Assembly (NCBI RefSeq): GCF_029407905.1
Contig: NC_073625.1
Coordinates: forward strand, 170,644,240 to 170,708,239
Direction of reading: 5' to 3'
DNA length: 64,000 nt
Source: Bubalus kerabau
Lineage: Eukaryota; Chordata; Mammalia; Artiodactyla; Bovidae
This document shows, one piece after another, positions 11,467 through 22,560 of this stretch; the first letter of the stretch is position 1; every line of letters begins with the position of its first letter. Position numbers and translations under genes: made by a program. Below the pieces are notes generated by a model. It made no database searches. It was given only the letters and a program-made list of their open reading frames with translations, and was not told where the DNA came from.

Positions 11467-11733
11467 TGGAAGGACTGATATTGAAGCTGAAACTCCAATA
11501 TTTTGGCCACCTGATGCGAAGAGCTGACTCATTTGAAAAGACCCTGATGCTGCAAAAGATTGGGGGCAGGAGGAGAAGGGGACAACAGAGGATGAGATGG
11601 TTGGATGGCATCACCAACTCAATGGACGTGAGTCTGCATAAACTCCAGGAGTTGGTGATAGACAGGGAGGCCTGGCGTGCTGCAGTCCATGGGGTCTCAA
11701 AGACTAAGTGACTGAGTGACTGAACTGAACTGA
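11467..11733 (+). mobile_element. BovB LINE, short 3' fragment
   Basis: Starts at the tggaaggactgatattgaag segment and runs to the (aactg)n tail. One open frame at 11466-11711 shows LKLKLQYFGHLMRR and GQQRMRWLDGITNSMD. An 8-bp repeat accctcat at 11459-11466 and 11734-11741 fits as TSD. Strongly 5'-truncated. Confidence 0.93.
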
Positions 11734-11979
11734 ACCCTCATGTAAAGGAAACTTATAAATTGGAAAAAAAATATCCAGAGGTATTTTACATTTTTAGTAC
11801 ATGAAAAATATGGAGAACAGAAGCAGAGCAGATTAAACCTTCTTTCTTTTACTTAATGAATATAGACACAGAATAATTTGGCTAATGGAATATTAGGCCA
11901 TACAATTGATTACATAGCAATTCCATAAGAATAAAGAGACTCCAGTAATTCTACTGTGCTCTTGGCTCTATTGGGTAAA

Positions 11980-12155
11980 GTGAAAGTGAAAGTCACTTAG
12001 TCATGTCGACTCTTTGAGACACCATGGACTATACAGTCCATGGAATTCTCCAGGCCAGAATACTGGAGTGGATAGCCTTTCCCTTCTCCAGGGAATCTTC
12101 CCAACCCAGGGATCTAACCTAGGTCTCCCTCATTGCAGGCAGATTCTTTACCAGC
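11980..12155 (-). mobile_element. Bov-tA SINE with perfect 12-bp TSD
   Basis: Minus-strand Bov-tA with a gaaagtgaaagtgaaag-type tail at the left and the tRNA-like head truncated at the right, where the copy begins at the taaagaatctgcc segment. The repeat ctattgggtaaa is identical at 11968-11979 and 12156-12167. Confidence 0.93.
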
Positions 12156-12167
12156 CTATTGGGTAAA

Positions 12168-12800
12168 TCCAGCATTAATTCATGTATCATGCTTAAATAA
12201 AAAGGATCTAGGCCATCTTAACAAAGAAGATAAATAATTCACTTTAAACAGAGCATGGAGTGGTGGAGAAGAATTGGTTCTAACTATAAATTATTGAATG
12301 GCCAACCAAAATGAAATCTCTATGTCCTTACTAGGTCAGAAATATAAATCCCTGCATGTTTCATGACATATTACCAAATGTTTTGAATAGCTCTTTTGTT
12401 AATATTTTTAAAATATAAAACAAAATAGAATAACCAACAACTATAGTATAAAATATAATGCTGAATACAGTGGAGGATTCAAAGAAGAGATCAACATCAC
12501 CCCAAGCTACATGGCAACAGGGGCTCTATTGGTATTTGGGGTAGGATAATTATTGTGTGGGATGGCCCAGTGCATTTCAGGATGTTTCGGATTCCTGTTA
12601 TTCATCTGCTAAAATGTTGGTAGCGTCCCCTAGTTAATGTAACTAAATGCCTCTACACTTTCCCAAAAACTTTCTAGAGGTAATATCAGCCACAGTTGAG
12701 ATTTACAATAAAGGAGCTTCCTTGACAAAAGGGTCCTTTATAAAAAAAATTGTGATACTTTCACTCTCTGACTATCCCACTATTACATTTTGAAGGTAAT
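12168..12800. other. No recognised feature
   Basis: AT-rich sequence between a Bov-tA and a BovA2. Nothing assignable. Confidence 0.5.
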
Positions 12801-12804
12801 AAGA

Positions 12805-13068
12805 GAAAAATGGCACCCCACTCCAGTACTCTTGCCTGGAAAACTCCATGGACGGAGGAGCCTGGTAGGCTGCAGTCTATGGGATCCCTAAGAATCTGAC
12901 ACAACTGAGCGACTTCACTTTCACTTTTCACTTTCATGCATTGGAGAAGGAAATGGCAACCCACTCCAGTGTTCTTGCCTGGAGAATCCCAGGGATGGAG
13001 GAGCCTGGTGGGCTGCCCTCTATGGGGTTGCACAGAGTCGGACACGACTAAAGTGATTTAGCAGCAGC
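12805..13068 (+). mobile_element. BovA2 SINE, slightly 5'-eroded
   Basis: Both Bov-A monomers are present, but the first few bases (ggagaaggc) are lost. The repeats aagagaaaaatg at 12801-12812 and aagagagaaatg at 13069-13080 are the probable TSD with one mismatch. The left copy overlaps the element's first bases. Confidence 0.92.
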
Positions 13069-13080
13069 AAGAGAGAAATG

Positions 13081-13649
13081 AAAAAGAAATGCTTTAAATT
13101 TTCTATTTTTTTTTTATAGTTAACACACTCATGCTACTTATATGACTCACTAAATTTATATATGAATGGCAATGGTAGTATCTGGTAATTAATTATCAGA
13201 GGAAAAATATTTCCTGCATTGATGTCAGTTAATATAAAAATTGGACAATAATTATTATCTGGCTTGGACCCCATTGTTAGACAACAGACACATAAGAAAA
13301 TGATGCATTTTTAAACAATGTATAAGTATTCCTATACTATAGTTTATAGAGGGCTAGCTTAAATTTATTTATTGTAGTCAAAGTCAAAAAGATGAATAAA
13401 TTCAGACTATGGTTCCTGACTTGGATCTTTAATTGTGCAGAGCACTTGATTTTTGTCTATTTACTCACATGTGATTAAAACTTGACTTAAGTCCCTAAAA
13501 TGTAAAATATGCTGATAAGGCAGGATGTTAATTTGAAAATTCACAGTGGGCTTAGACTTACTTTGAGACCAGAATGTTTGTGTCTTATGCTCAGGACAGT
13601 TAATAAGCCCAAGTCATAATTAAGGGCCTGTGAATCCAGCTCTCCCAAT
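13081..13649. other. No recognised feature
   Basis: AT-rich, unassigned. Confidence 0.45.
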
Positions 13650-13830
13650 TCTCCCTCTGTCCTTAGCCTGCTCTAACTGTAACCTAACCTGGTGCATCTT
13701 GTTGGCCCATCATCTCCAACTTGTGCTCAACAAACTATTCTTGTGATGTGTATCTTTAGAAATTTTAAATGATGGTTTTACTCCCCTGCTTAAATCCCTC
13801 CAATAGCATCCCACTGGTCTTAAAATTTAA
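13650..13830 (+). mobile_element. L2 LINE remnant (possible)
   Basis: The run gttttactcccctgcttaaa followed by tccctccaatagcatcccac resembles the conserved L2 stretch after the RT domain. Short and divergent. It ends at an A/GA-rich run (13829-13861). Confidence 0.5.
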
Positions 13831-13861
13831 AAAAAAAAAAGAAAAGAAAAGAAAGAAAGAG
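13829..13861. repeat. A-rich / (GAAA)n simple repeat
   Basis: Poly(A) grading into gaaaagaaaa- and gaaagaaaga-type repeats. Confidence 0.85.
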
Positions 13862-15017
13862 ATTTTTCAAAAAAATAAAAACTCAGAGGCAGCAGCAAGC
13901 AGATCAGAGTTCTAAAAACTTCTGAAGGAAATTCTTCAAGCCAAATAGAAATGATAACAAATGGAAACTGGAGATGATACAAAGAGATAAAGAACACTGA
14001 AGCTAGTGTTTGGGCAAATATAAAAGCTTGTCTATTTTTCTCTATTCCTTTAAAAACACTGAATTTTTTACAGCAAAAATAATATTACATTGTAGATTTT
14101 CTATTTGTAGAAGCAAATTACAGGATAAAAGGGGTAGAAGAAATTATATCTTTAAGGTTCTTTTATTTTACGTAAGGTGGCACATATTAAGTCCAATTAA
14201 ACTCGATTTTATGTCCCAGAGCAATCTATTAAAAAATGAGAACAAAAACATATAATCAAAAATCTGATATAGAAATTTAAATGAAATAATAAAACAATAT
14301 TTGAGTAATGAAAAAGGAAGCAGAAAATAGGAAAAGAAAAATCAAGGAAACAATGGAACAACAGGAAAACAAATAGCAAGACAAATACTTAAATGGAATC
14401 ATGTCAATAGTTACATTAAATGCAAATAGACTAAATAATTAGAAGACAAAAATTGTCAGACTAAATAAAAAAGTAAGAGTCAAGTATACTACATGTAAAA
14501 ACACAGATTGAAAATAAAAAGACAAGAATTATAAACCATTCAAACAATGAGAGAATATGATTATAGAAACATCAAACAAGACAGATTTCAAGAAAGAAGT
14601 ATTACCAAACATTGTGATAGCAGGGGCAACTCATCAGGAATATTTAAAAATGATAAAAGTGATGTATTTAATAAATTTCAAAATACAGGGTTAAAATCCA
14701 TACCCCCAAAACATGTTCAGATGATCACTGATAATGATAACTAATTTAAAAACTACTTCTGTAAAACTTACAAGAGGAAAGCAGAACATTTTCGCAATCT
14801 TGAGGTAGGCAATGATTTCTTAGAGATGATCAAAAATACTGAAGATAAATGAAGTACATATATATATTTATATATAAAATGGATTTATCAAATTAAAAAC
14901 TGCTGCTTATCCAATGATACTCTCACCAAATGAAAAACAAAGTCCCACCTGAGAGAAACTATTCTCAGCATAAGTATACAACAAAGCACTCATATCCAGA
15001 CTCCAATAAAGAACACT

Positions 15018-15271
15018 AAGAGGAACTTCCCTGGTTTGACCAGTGGTTAAGAATCTGCCTTCAAATGAAGGCAATGTGGGTTTGATGCCTTGTCAAGGAA
15101 CTAAGATCCCACATGCTCTGGGGAAACTAAGCCTGAACGCTGAAACTTCTGAGCCCGTGTGCCACAATTAGAGAGAAGTCTGAGCACCACAAGGAAAGAT
15201 CCCAGATGTCACAACTAAAACCCTATGCAGCCAAAAATAAATAAATAAAATGGTTTAAAAATAACTATAAC
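15018..15271 (+). mobile_element. CHR-2-type SINE inside old L1
   Basis: Begins aggaacttccctggtttgac, has the agtggttaagaatctgcc A-box region and a degenerate B box, then the cacaactaga-type repeats and an aataaataaataaaa tail. The repeat aaRgaacact at 15008-15017 and 15272-15281 (one mismatch) is a likely TSD. Confidence 0.88.
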
Positions 15272-15397
15272 AAGGAACACTTACAATTGAATAATACAGG
15301 AAACATAATTTGAAAATGGGTAAAACTTGAACAGACATTTCACAAAATAAGTTAAATAAATAGTTAAGAAGTCCATAGTAAGATGTTGAACAATCTT

Positions 15398-15592
15398 GCT
15401 GTTGTTCAGCTACAAAGTCATGTTGGACACTTTGTAAACCCATGGACTGTAGCCCACCAGCTCTTCTCTCAATTTCCAGGCAAGAATACTGGACTGGGTT
15501 GCCATCTCCTCCTCCAGGGGATCTTCCCAACCCAGGGATGGAACCCACATCTCCTGAATTGCTGATCCATTACCACTGAGCACCAAGGAACC
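15398..15592 (-). mobile_element. Bov-tA SINE inside old L1
   Basis: Minus-strand Bov-tA: Bov-A body at 15405-15510, B-box ggttccatccctgggttggg near 15530-15545, head near 15570-15592. L1-like gaacaatctt and gaacatctt occur on the two sides (about 15388 and 15598) and may be a decayed TSD. Confidence 0.88.
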
Positions 15593-15670
15593 CCAATGAA
15601 CATCTTAAATTATTATAAAAATAGAAACTAAATTCACAGTGATAAAACACTTCTTACACCATGAACTTCC

Positions 15671-15896
15671 ATGGGTTTCCATGGTGGATCAGATGGTAAA
15701 GCATCTGCTTGCAATGCGGGAGACCCAGGTTCAATCCCTGGGTCAGGAAGATCCCCTGGAGAAGGAAATGGCAACCCACTCCAGTACTCTTGCATAAAAA
15801 ATTCCATGGACAGAGGAGCCCAGTGGGCTACAGTCCATGGGATCACAAAGAGTCGGACACGACTGAGTAACTTTACACTCATTCACTCACTCACTC
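15671..15896 (+). mobile_element. Bov-tA SINE inside old L1
   Basis: Complete tRNA-like head with B box ggttcaatccctgggtcagg, Bov-A body and a cactcattcactcactcac tail. The repeat acaccatga at 15656-15664 and 15897-15905 is the candidate TSD. Confidence 0.92.
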
Positions 15897-16551
15897 ACAC
15901 CATGACCAGTAAATAAGGGCAAAAATATGAAGGAGAGGGAACCCTACTTCATTCAAGGAGACTTTAATATGAGTCAATCAATTTGAAAAATTGTCCTTTT
16001 TTAGAATGTTAAAATATACCTAGTAGGGAATCCAAAAATTCCAATTCTAAGAATTTATACCTAAACCTTATAAAATAATGTTTACAGAAACTTTATTCAT
16101 AATAAACAACAACTAGAGACAATCAAAAATTCATCAACAGATATATAACAGGAAAAAAAATTATGGTACACTGATTCAACAGGATGTTACTTCAATAATA
16201 AAAAGAATTAACTAGTGATACATGCAACATGTTTGAATCCTACAAACAAATATTATACAAAGGAAAGCATACATATTTTATGATTCAGTTTAAATGAAGT
16301 TCAAGAGCATGCAAAAATAATTTGTGCCTATATAAATCATAGCTGTGGATGCCGGTGAGAGCAAGGATTGACTAGAAGTTGGGGAACGAATTTTCTGGAG
16401 TGATGGAAATGCTCTATATCCTAGCTGGAATAATGGTTACATGCATGTAGACATTTGTCAGAACTCTCTGAACGATATACTTAAAATCTGTATGTTATAA
16501 AAATTTACCTCAATAAAAATAAACATACTGCTTTTGAAAATCCAAAAAGGC

Positions 16552-18465
16552 ATCAGTTCAGTTCAGTTCAGTCGCTCAGTCGTGTCTGACTCTTTGCAAC
16601 CCCATGAATTGCAGCACACCAGTCCTCCCTGTCCAGCACCAACTCCCGGAGTTCACTCAAACTCATGTCCATTGAGTCGGTGGTGCCATCCAGCCATCTC
16701 ATCCTCTGTCATCCCCTTCTCCTCCTGAGCCCAATCTCTCCCAGCATCAGGGTCTTTTCAAATGACTCAAGTCTTTGCATGAGGTGGCCCAAGTATTGGA
16801 GTTTCAGCTTTAGCATCAGTCCTCCCAATGAACACCCAGGACTGATCTCCTTTAGGATGGACTGGTTGGACCTCCTGCAGTCCAAGGGAATATCAAGAGG
16901 CTTCTCCAACACCACAGTACAAAAGCATCAATTCTTTGGCACTCAGCTTTCTTCACAGTCCAACTCTCACATCCATACATGACCACTGGAAAAACCATAG
17001 CCTTGAGTAGATGGAACTTTGTTGGCAAAGTAATATCTCTGCTTTTTAATATGCTACCTAGGTTGGTCATAACTTTCCTTCCAAGGAGTAAGCGTCTTAA
17101 TTTCATGGCTGCAATCATCATCTGCAGTGATTTTGGAGCTCAAAAAGATAAAGTCTGACACTGTTTTCACTGTTTCCCCATGTATTTCCCATGAAGTGAT
17201 GGAACCAGATGCCATGATCTTCGTTTTCTGAATGTTGAGCTTTAAGCCAACTTTTTCACTCTCCTCTTTCACCTTCATCAAGAGGCTTTTTAGTCCCTCT
17301 TCACTTTCTGCCATAAGGGTGGTGTCATCTGCATATCTGAGGTTGTTGATATTTCTCCCAGCAATCTTGATTCCAGCTTGTGCTTCTTCCAGCCCAGCAT
17401 TTCTCATGATGTACTCTGCATATAAGTTAAATAAGCAGGATGACAATATACAGCCTTGACGTACTCCTTTTCCTACTTGGAACCAGTCTGTTGTTCCATG
17501 TCCAGTTCTAACTGTTGCTTCCTGACCTGCATAAAGGTTTCTCAAGAGGTAGATCAGGTGTTCTAGTATTCCCATCTCTTCCAGAATTTTCCACAGTTTA
17601 TTTGTGATCCACACAGTCAAAGGCTTTGGCATAGTCAATAAAGCAGAAATAGATGTTTTTCTGGAACTCTCTTGCTTTTTCCATGATCCAGCGGATGTTG
17701 GCAATTTGATCTCTGGTTCCTCTGCCTTTTCTAAAACCAGCCTGAACATCTGGAAGTTCACGGTTCACGTATTGCTGAAGCCTGGCTTGGAGAATTTTGA
17801 GTATTACTTTACTAGCGTGTGAGATGAGTGCAATTGTGCGGTAGTTTGAGCATTCTTTGGCATTGCCTTTCTTTGGTATTGGAATGAAAACCGACCTTTT
17901 CCAATCCTGTGGCCACTGCTGAGTTTTCCAAATTTGCTGGCATATTGAGTGCAGCACTTTCACAGCATCATCTTTCAGGATTTGAAATAGCTCAACTGGA
18001 ATTCCATCACCTCCACTAGCTTTGTTCCTGGTGATGCTTTCTAAGGCCCACTTGACTTCACATTCCAGGATGTCTGGCTCTAGGTGAGCGATCACACCAT
18101 CGTGATTATCTGGGTCATGAAGATCTTTTTTGTACGGTTCTTCTGTGTATTCTTGCCATCTCTTCTTAATATCTTCTGCTTCTGTTAGGTCACTACCATT
18201 TCTGTCCTTTATCGAGCCCATCTTTGCATCAAATGTTCCCTTGGTATCTCTAATTTTCTTGAAGAGATCTCTAGTCTTTCTCATTCTGTTTTCCTCTATT
18301 TCTTTGCACTGATCACTGAAGAAGGCTTTCTTATCTCTTCTTGCTATTCTTTGGAACTCTGCATTCAAATGGTTCTATTTTCCCTTTTCTCCTTTGCTTT
18401 TTGCTTCTCTTCTTGATTCTCCTTTGCTTTTCGCTTCTCTTTTTGATTCTTTCTCATAGCTCAGT
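16552..18465 (-). mobile_element. BovB LINE, 1.9-kb 5'-truncated copy
   Basis: Reads on the minus strand from the RT N-terminus to the 3' end with an (aactg)n tail at 16555-16575. All RT landmarks are visible in the translation, including motif A and the YADD box. The 5' edge is approximate because it carries a 30-bp tandem duplication (18391-18450). Flanked on the right by the 3' end of an old L1. Confidence 0.95.
16709..18368 (-). pseudogene. BovB reverse transcriptase, frameshifted
   Basis: RNA-dependent DNA polymerase of an RTE-clade LINE, whose role is target-primed reverse transcription of the element RNA at a nicked chromosomal site. The first frame (17598-18368, 256 codons) runs from FQRIARRDKKAFFSDQ to the RT motif A segment FIDYAKAFDCVDH, with the catalytic Asp present. 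One extra A in the gatcacaaataaac stretch near 17604 shifts the frame. The second frame (17054-17761) carries the GVRQGCILS segment and LRYADDTTLMA with both catalytic Asp residues, then is lost again at HEIK near 17095. Remaining C-terminal pieces are at 16852-17121 and 16709-16915. No endonuclease region. Not functional. Confidence 0.92.
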
Positions 18466-18611
18466 GTAAACAAAGCTCCTGATGGAGGATGCATTAATAC
18501 TGAGATCATGAGGTGAACATGAATTCTTAGTCCAGCAAAGGGAATAGGTAGCCTGGCATGTGTTCTAATTTAACAATGTATCTTTTACATGTATACATTA
18601 TTTTTATAAAT

Positions 18612-18895
18612 AGCTTTCTAATCTTTATTTATTTATTTATTCATGCTGCACTGGGTTTTCATTGCTTTGAGTGGGCTTCTCATATTGTGGAGCACAGTTT
18701 GTAAGGCGCGTGGGCTTCAGTAGCTCTGATGAGTGGGCTCAGCAATTGCTGCCGGCATGCTCTAGAACACAGGCTCAGTAGTTGTGGCTCACAGGGTTAA
18801 TTGCTCCATGGCATGTGGAATATTCCCGGAGCAGGGATCCCATGTCCCCTGCATTGGCAGGCAGATTCTTATCCACTGTGCCACCAGGGAAGTGT
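18612..18895 (-). mobile_element. CHR-type tRNA(Glu)-derived SINE
   Basis: Minus-strand copy with head cacttccctggtggcaca at the right end. The body has the repeated gagcccactcatcagagc / agtagttgtggctcac-type stretches of CHR elements, and an AT-rich tail (tttatttatttattt) lies at the left. The B-box region near 18830-18845 is degenerate. Confidence 0.82.
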
Positions 18896-18994
18896 TGCCA
18901 ACATCCAGACTGATCTTTCATCTGTGAGGATGCTGCTCAGGTTGGAGAAGAGATGTAGGAGGTAACATTGTCCCATAGATAAAAATACTATTTC

Positions 18995-19053
18995 GTTTTG
19001 ATGTTTGGCAAAACTAATACAGTGTTTGAGGTTTAGAAATAAAATAAAATTAA
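18995..19053 (+). mobile_element. Tiny L1 3' end insertion with 14-bp TSD
   Basis: Only about 59 bp of the L1 3' end (gttttgatgtttggcaaaac, then an aataaaataaaattaaa tail). The direct repeat aaaaatactatttc occurs at 18981-18994 and 19054-19067, so this is a true, extremely 5'-truncated retrotransposition event. Confidence 0.85.
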
Positions 19054-19365
19054 AAAAATACTATTTCCTGAAAATTTTGCTGTAAGAAATTCCTAATTAT
19101 TATTAAAAATTTTGCTGTAGGAAATTCTAAGCTAAATATTCTTAAATGAACCAACTGCATCCCCTTCACTAATGTCCAGCTCATCATATCACCATCCTAT
19201 TTCCTGAAAGAGAGAAGTCTTTGAATGTCAGTTATCAAAGGATTCTGGAGTTTGCATGGTATTTCATCATTATTTTTCACAACAAGAAAACAAAAAAGAG
19301 ACTGGTAGAATGCAAAAAATTCATTAAACAAGAGAATCAGTTTGCTAAATAGTGTTCGAAATGTG

Positions 19366-19448
19366 GGGCTTCCCAACATAGCATTGTAAACCATCTATAC
19401 TTCAATAAAATACATTTAAATTAATTAATTAATAACAAATAAATAAAT
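19366..19448 (+). mobile_element. L1 3' end and A-rich tail
   Basis: gcattgtaaaccatctatac followed by ttcaataaaa and a long A/T-rich tail resembles artiodactyl L1 3' termini. A Bov-tA SINE inserted into the tail. Confidence 0.55.
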
Positions 19449-19649
19449 GGCTTTCCTTGTGGCTCAGTCGGTAAAGAGTCTGCCTGCGATTTGGGAGACC
19501 TGGGTTTGATCCCTAGGTTGGGAAGATCCCCAGAAGAAGGAAATGGCAACCCTCTCCAGTATTCTTACCTGGAGAATTCCATGGACAGAGGAGCCTGGTG
19601 GGCTACAGTCCATGGGGTCACAAAGAGTTGGACATGACTAAGTGACTTT
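19449..19649 (+). mobile_element. Bov-tA SINE in an L1 tail
   Basis: ggctttccttgtggctcagt head, B box ggtttgatccctaggttg, full Bov-A body to ggacatgactaagtgac. The 13-bp repeat caaataaataaat lies at 19436-19448 and 19650-19662. Confidence 0.94.
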
Positions 19650-19662
19650 CAAATAAATAAAT

Positions 19663-20346
19663 AGGGGCTTCCCTTGCAGGTCTATGGAGACCTGTAAGTA
19701 TTACTGACCTACAAACAGGCACTGGAAGCCATGACAGTCTTTACTTCACATTCCTTAGTGAGTCTGTGCAGTACACAATTGAGCTCATTTTTATAGCATG
19801 ATATTATACAGGGGTAGAACTTTTGGGAAGATATATAAAAAAATTCTTCCCAGAATTCTCCAGAGACAAGTATTTCCTTTTCCAGCTCAGAAATTCTTAT
19901 TTGGGCATATCTCAGTTTGGGTATTTGCTACCAGTCAAAGATAATGATTTCATCCTTTAAGCTCCAGTCTTACTTTCTCTTTTAAGTCATGAGGATATCA
20001 ATTTTCTTTTGGAAAAGAGCAAGCAAACTGAGGAAAGTTCTTATCTTACAGTTCCTCCAAAGTGATAACTACTCCCCCACAGAGATGCCAGCTTCTGTCT
20101 TCTTTGGGCAGAGAATATTCTGGCATTGATTTTTCTCATTTAAAAAGGTGTATCATTGGAATCAAATGGCATTTCTCCAGTAGGTCTGTGGTCCTTTTTA
20201 GTGTAGAAAAACCTACTGCACCATCAGATATTTTTTAAAAAGATGTTGCCATTTATAAGACATATTACAGAGGACTAAGGGGATCATTTTTCACCCGAAA
20301 GTTGGAGACTCCACACTCCAGTTTCTCATCACAGCAGGACCAGGAT
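19663..20346. other. No recognised feature
   Basis: Unassigned sequence. A short ggggcttcccttgcagg at 19664-19680 could be the start of another SINE head but does not continue. Confidence 0.45.
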
Positions 20347-20359
20347 TTCTTGTGCATAT

Positions 20360-20583
20360 TGACATTGATCTTACATGTGTGCTCAGTCATGTCTGACTTT
20401 TTGCAACCCCATGGACTATAGCCCACCAGGATCCTATGTCCATAGCATTTTCCAGGCAAGAATACTGGAGTGGGTTGCCAGTTCATCCTGCAGGGGATCT
20501 TCCTGACCCAGGGATCAAACTCATGTCTCCTACTTCTCTTGTATTGCAGGTAGATTCTTAACCACTGAGCCATCAGTGAAGCC
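20360..20583 (-). mobile_element. Bov-tA SINE with 13-bp TSD
   Basis: Minus-strand Bov-tA, complete from Bov-A 3' end (gctcagtcatgtctgac) to head (ggcttcactgatggctcag). The repeat ttcttgtgcatat is identical at 20347-20359 and 20584-20596. Confidence 0.94.
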
Positions 20584-20596
20584 TTCTTGTGCATAT

Positions 20597-21296
20597 GAAC
20601 CCCATCAAATCCCTGCCTCAGAGTCAGCCGGGAGGAAACACTCAGCTCTCAGCAGCAGAGGTGAGGTTGGATTTTGTAATCATAAGTCAGCAAATTACAA
20701 AAGGTTATTTAGAAAGAGTTCTGCTAAGATATAGATGAAAGAGGCCACAGTATTTACACAGTAAAATATTCATCAGTAAGTTTTGTTATCAGCAAAGAGG
20801 TAACAGGGTGTTTCTAGGAAACAATAATCTCTTTGTTAGTTCAGATTTGAATGTTTTGAATATGGGACACAAAGTTCTGTTGGTTTTGGAAGCTGCTTAT
20901 CTCTTTAGTGATTCTTTAAGTATAAAGGGTCCAACTTCAAAGAATTCTGGTAAACAGGGCTTCCTAGCCTTGGCAAGTGTACATTAACCAACAGAAGGCT
21001 CTCTGTAAGCTGTGTTTAACTGTGCTTCCCAAACATGTTCAGCCACAAAACCCTTAACATGTATTTGCATCCCATGGAAATAACCTCCTAGAATAGTCTT
21101 TGGGAAACATGACCTCAAATGATTTCCAAAAACTGATATATATTCTGAAAAGAGGTTAAACTTGAGTAGACTTTGACTGGTAGCCTTTCAAACTAGTGAA
21201 AAAATAACCAAACAATATTTCAGTAGTTCCTTGTTGTTTTCATATTTCTTCTCTCAAATATATTTTATCTTCTTAATTCCATGAAATTGGTTTTAT
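20597..21296. other. No recognised feature
   Basis: Unassigned AT-rich sequence between a SINE and L1 3' UTR blocks. Confidence 0.45.
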
Positions 21297-22010
21297 TTTA
21301 CTTTTAATTAAATTTTATTGGAGTATAGTTGCTTTACAATTTTGCATTAGTTTCTGGTGTACAATAAAGTGAATCAGCCATATGAATACATAATCCCTGC
21401 CCTCTGAACCTCTCTCCCATCCCCCATCCAGCCCCTCTAGGTCATCGCAAAGCACTAAGCTGAGCTTCCTGTGCTTTATAGTAGCTTCCCACTATCTATT
21501 TTACACATGGTAGTGTATATATGTCAATCCTAATCTCCCAATTCATCCCACTGTCTCCTTCCCCGCTTTGTGTCATGTTGTTTTCTACTTCTGCATCTCT
21601 GTTCCTGCCTTGGAAATAGGTTCATCTGTACCAATTTTCTAGATTCCACCTATATGCATTAATATACAATATTTGCTTTTCTCTTTCTGACTTACTTCAT
21701 TCAATATGACAGACTCAGATTCCCTTCCCATCTAGGTCACCACAGAGCACTGAGTAGAGCTCCCTGTGCTATATAGCAGGTTCTCGTTAGTTATTCAGTA
21801 CATATATGTCAATCCCGATCTTCCAATTCACCCCACCACCATCCTGTCCCCACTTGGTAACTGCAAGTTTGTTTTCTACATCTATGACTCTATATCTGCT
21901 TTGCAAATAAGTTCATCTGTTTCACTTTCTTTTTAGATTCCACATATAAGCGATATTATATGATATCGGTCTTTCTCTTTCTGACTTACTTCACTTTGTA
22001 GGCAATCTCT
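21297..22010 (-). mobile_element. L1 3' UTR blocks, two in a row
   Basis: Starts with ttttattggagtatagttgc, the minus-strand 3' end of older artiodactyl L1s, and runs into their characteristic 3' UTR (agcttcctgtgctttatag; atatatgtcaatcctaatct). A second, divergent copy of the same UTR follows from about 21717 (agctccctgtgctatatag; atatatgtcaatcccgatct). Both end in a ctttctgacttacttca stretch. Non-coding. Confidence 0.8.
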
Positions 22011-22384
22011 AGGTTTTATTTTTAAATTGACACCAAAAAACCACAACACTCAAAAGACTTCTGCAAATGATTTCAGGGGAAAATCACATGACCCCATAAT
22101 AATAGTCACAACTGCTCAGTTTGCAAGATCTTCTCTGGCTAAAGCCATGCCACGCTTCCATGTCCCTAAGATGTCAACTCTATGAAAATTGCTATGCAAA
22201 ATTCCCCATGCTTCCCACATAAGCCTATGTAGTAATTACCCTTATCCTCCAAATGGCTCCTATTTCTGTCACTCTCTTAAGATTTGGAGAAGTGCTATAT
22301 TATGGAAATAATACTGGTTAGAATTAGACATTACTGAGTTCTAATCCTTATCAAGTCATCAACTTAAAGATCTTGCAAGTTACT

Positions 22385-22560
22385 TTTTTTAGGTTATTTT
22401 TTAAAATTTTATATTAGAGTATCATTGATACAATGTTTTTTTAGTTTCAGATGTACAGCAAAGTGATTTAGTTAAATATTTACCTGTTCTTTTTCCATAT
22501 AAGTTATTAAAGAATATCAAATAGAGTCCCCTGTGCTACACAGTAGGTCCTTGTTGATAC
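22385..22560 (-). mobile_element. L1 3' end fragment
   Basis: ttttatattagagtatcattg, then tttcagatgtacagcaaag and gtcccctgtgctacacagta match the minus strand of older L1 3' UTRs, related to the 21.3-kb blocks but more diverged. Confidence 0.75.

Larger units (their letters stand above)
14380..16535 (+). mobile_element. Old L1 LINE (L1M-type), internally deleted and cut by three SINEs
   Basis: 14390-14720 resembles the endonuclease region of old L1s (acattaaatgcaaatagact; acagatttcaagaaagaagt). 14940-15020, 15272-15400 and 15595-15670 resemble ORF2 downstream of RT (gacatttcacaaaataagtt; ccatagtaagatgttgaaca). 15906-16535 gives the C-terminus and 3' UTR (gctttattcataata-type motif; atttacctcaataaaaataa). 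SINEs at 15018, 15398 and 15671 split it. No frame survives. Since all pieces are in order and in one orientation, one original insertion is the simplest reading. Confidence 0.7.

Noticed and set aside
15721..15745. tRNA-like B-box sequences in many SINEs
   Set aside because: These are the tRNA(Glu)-derived heads of Bov-tA and CHR SINEs. None folds into a complete tRNA with intact acceptor stem by eye.
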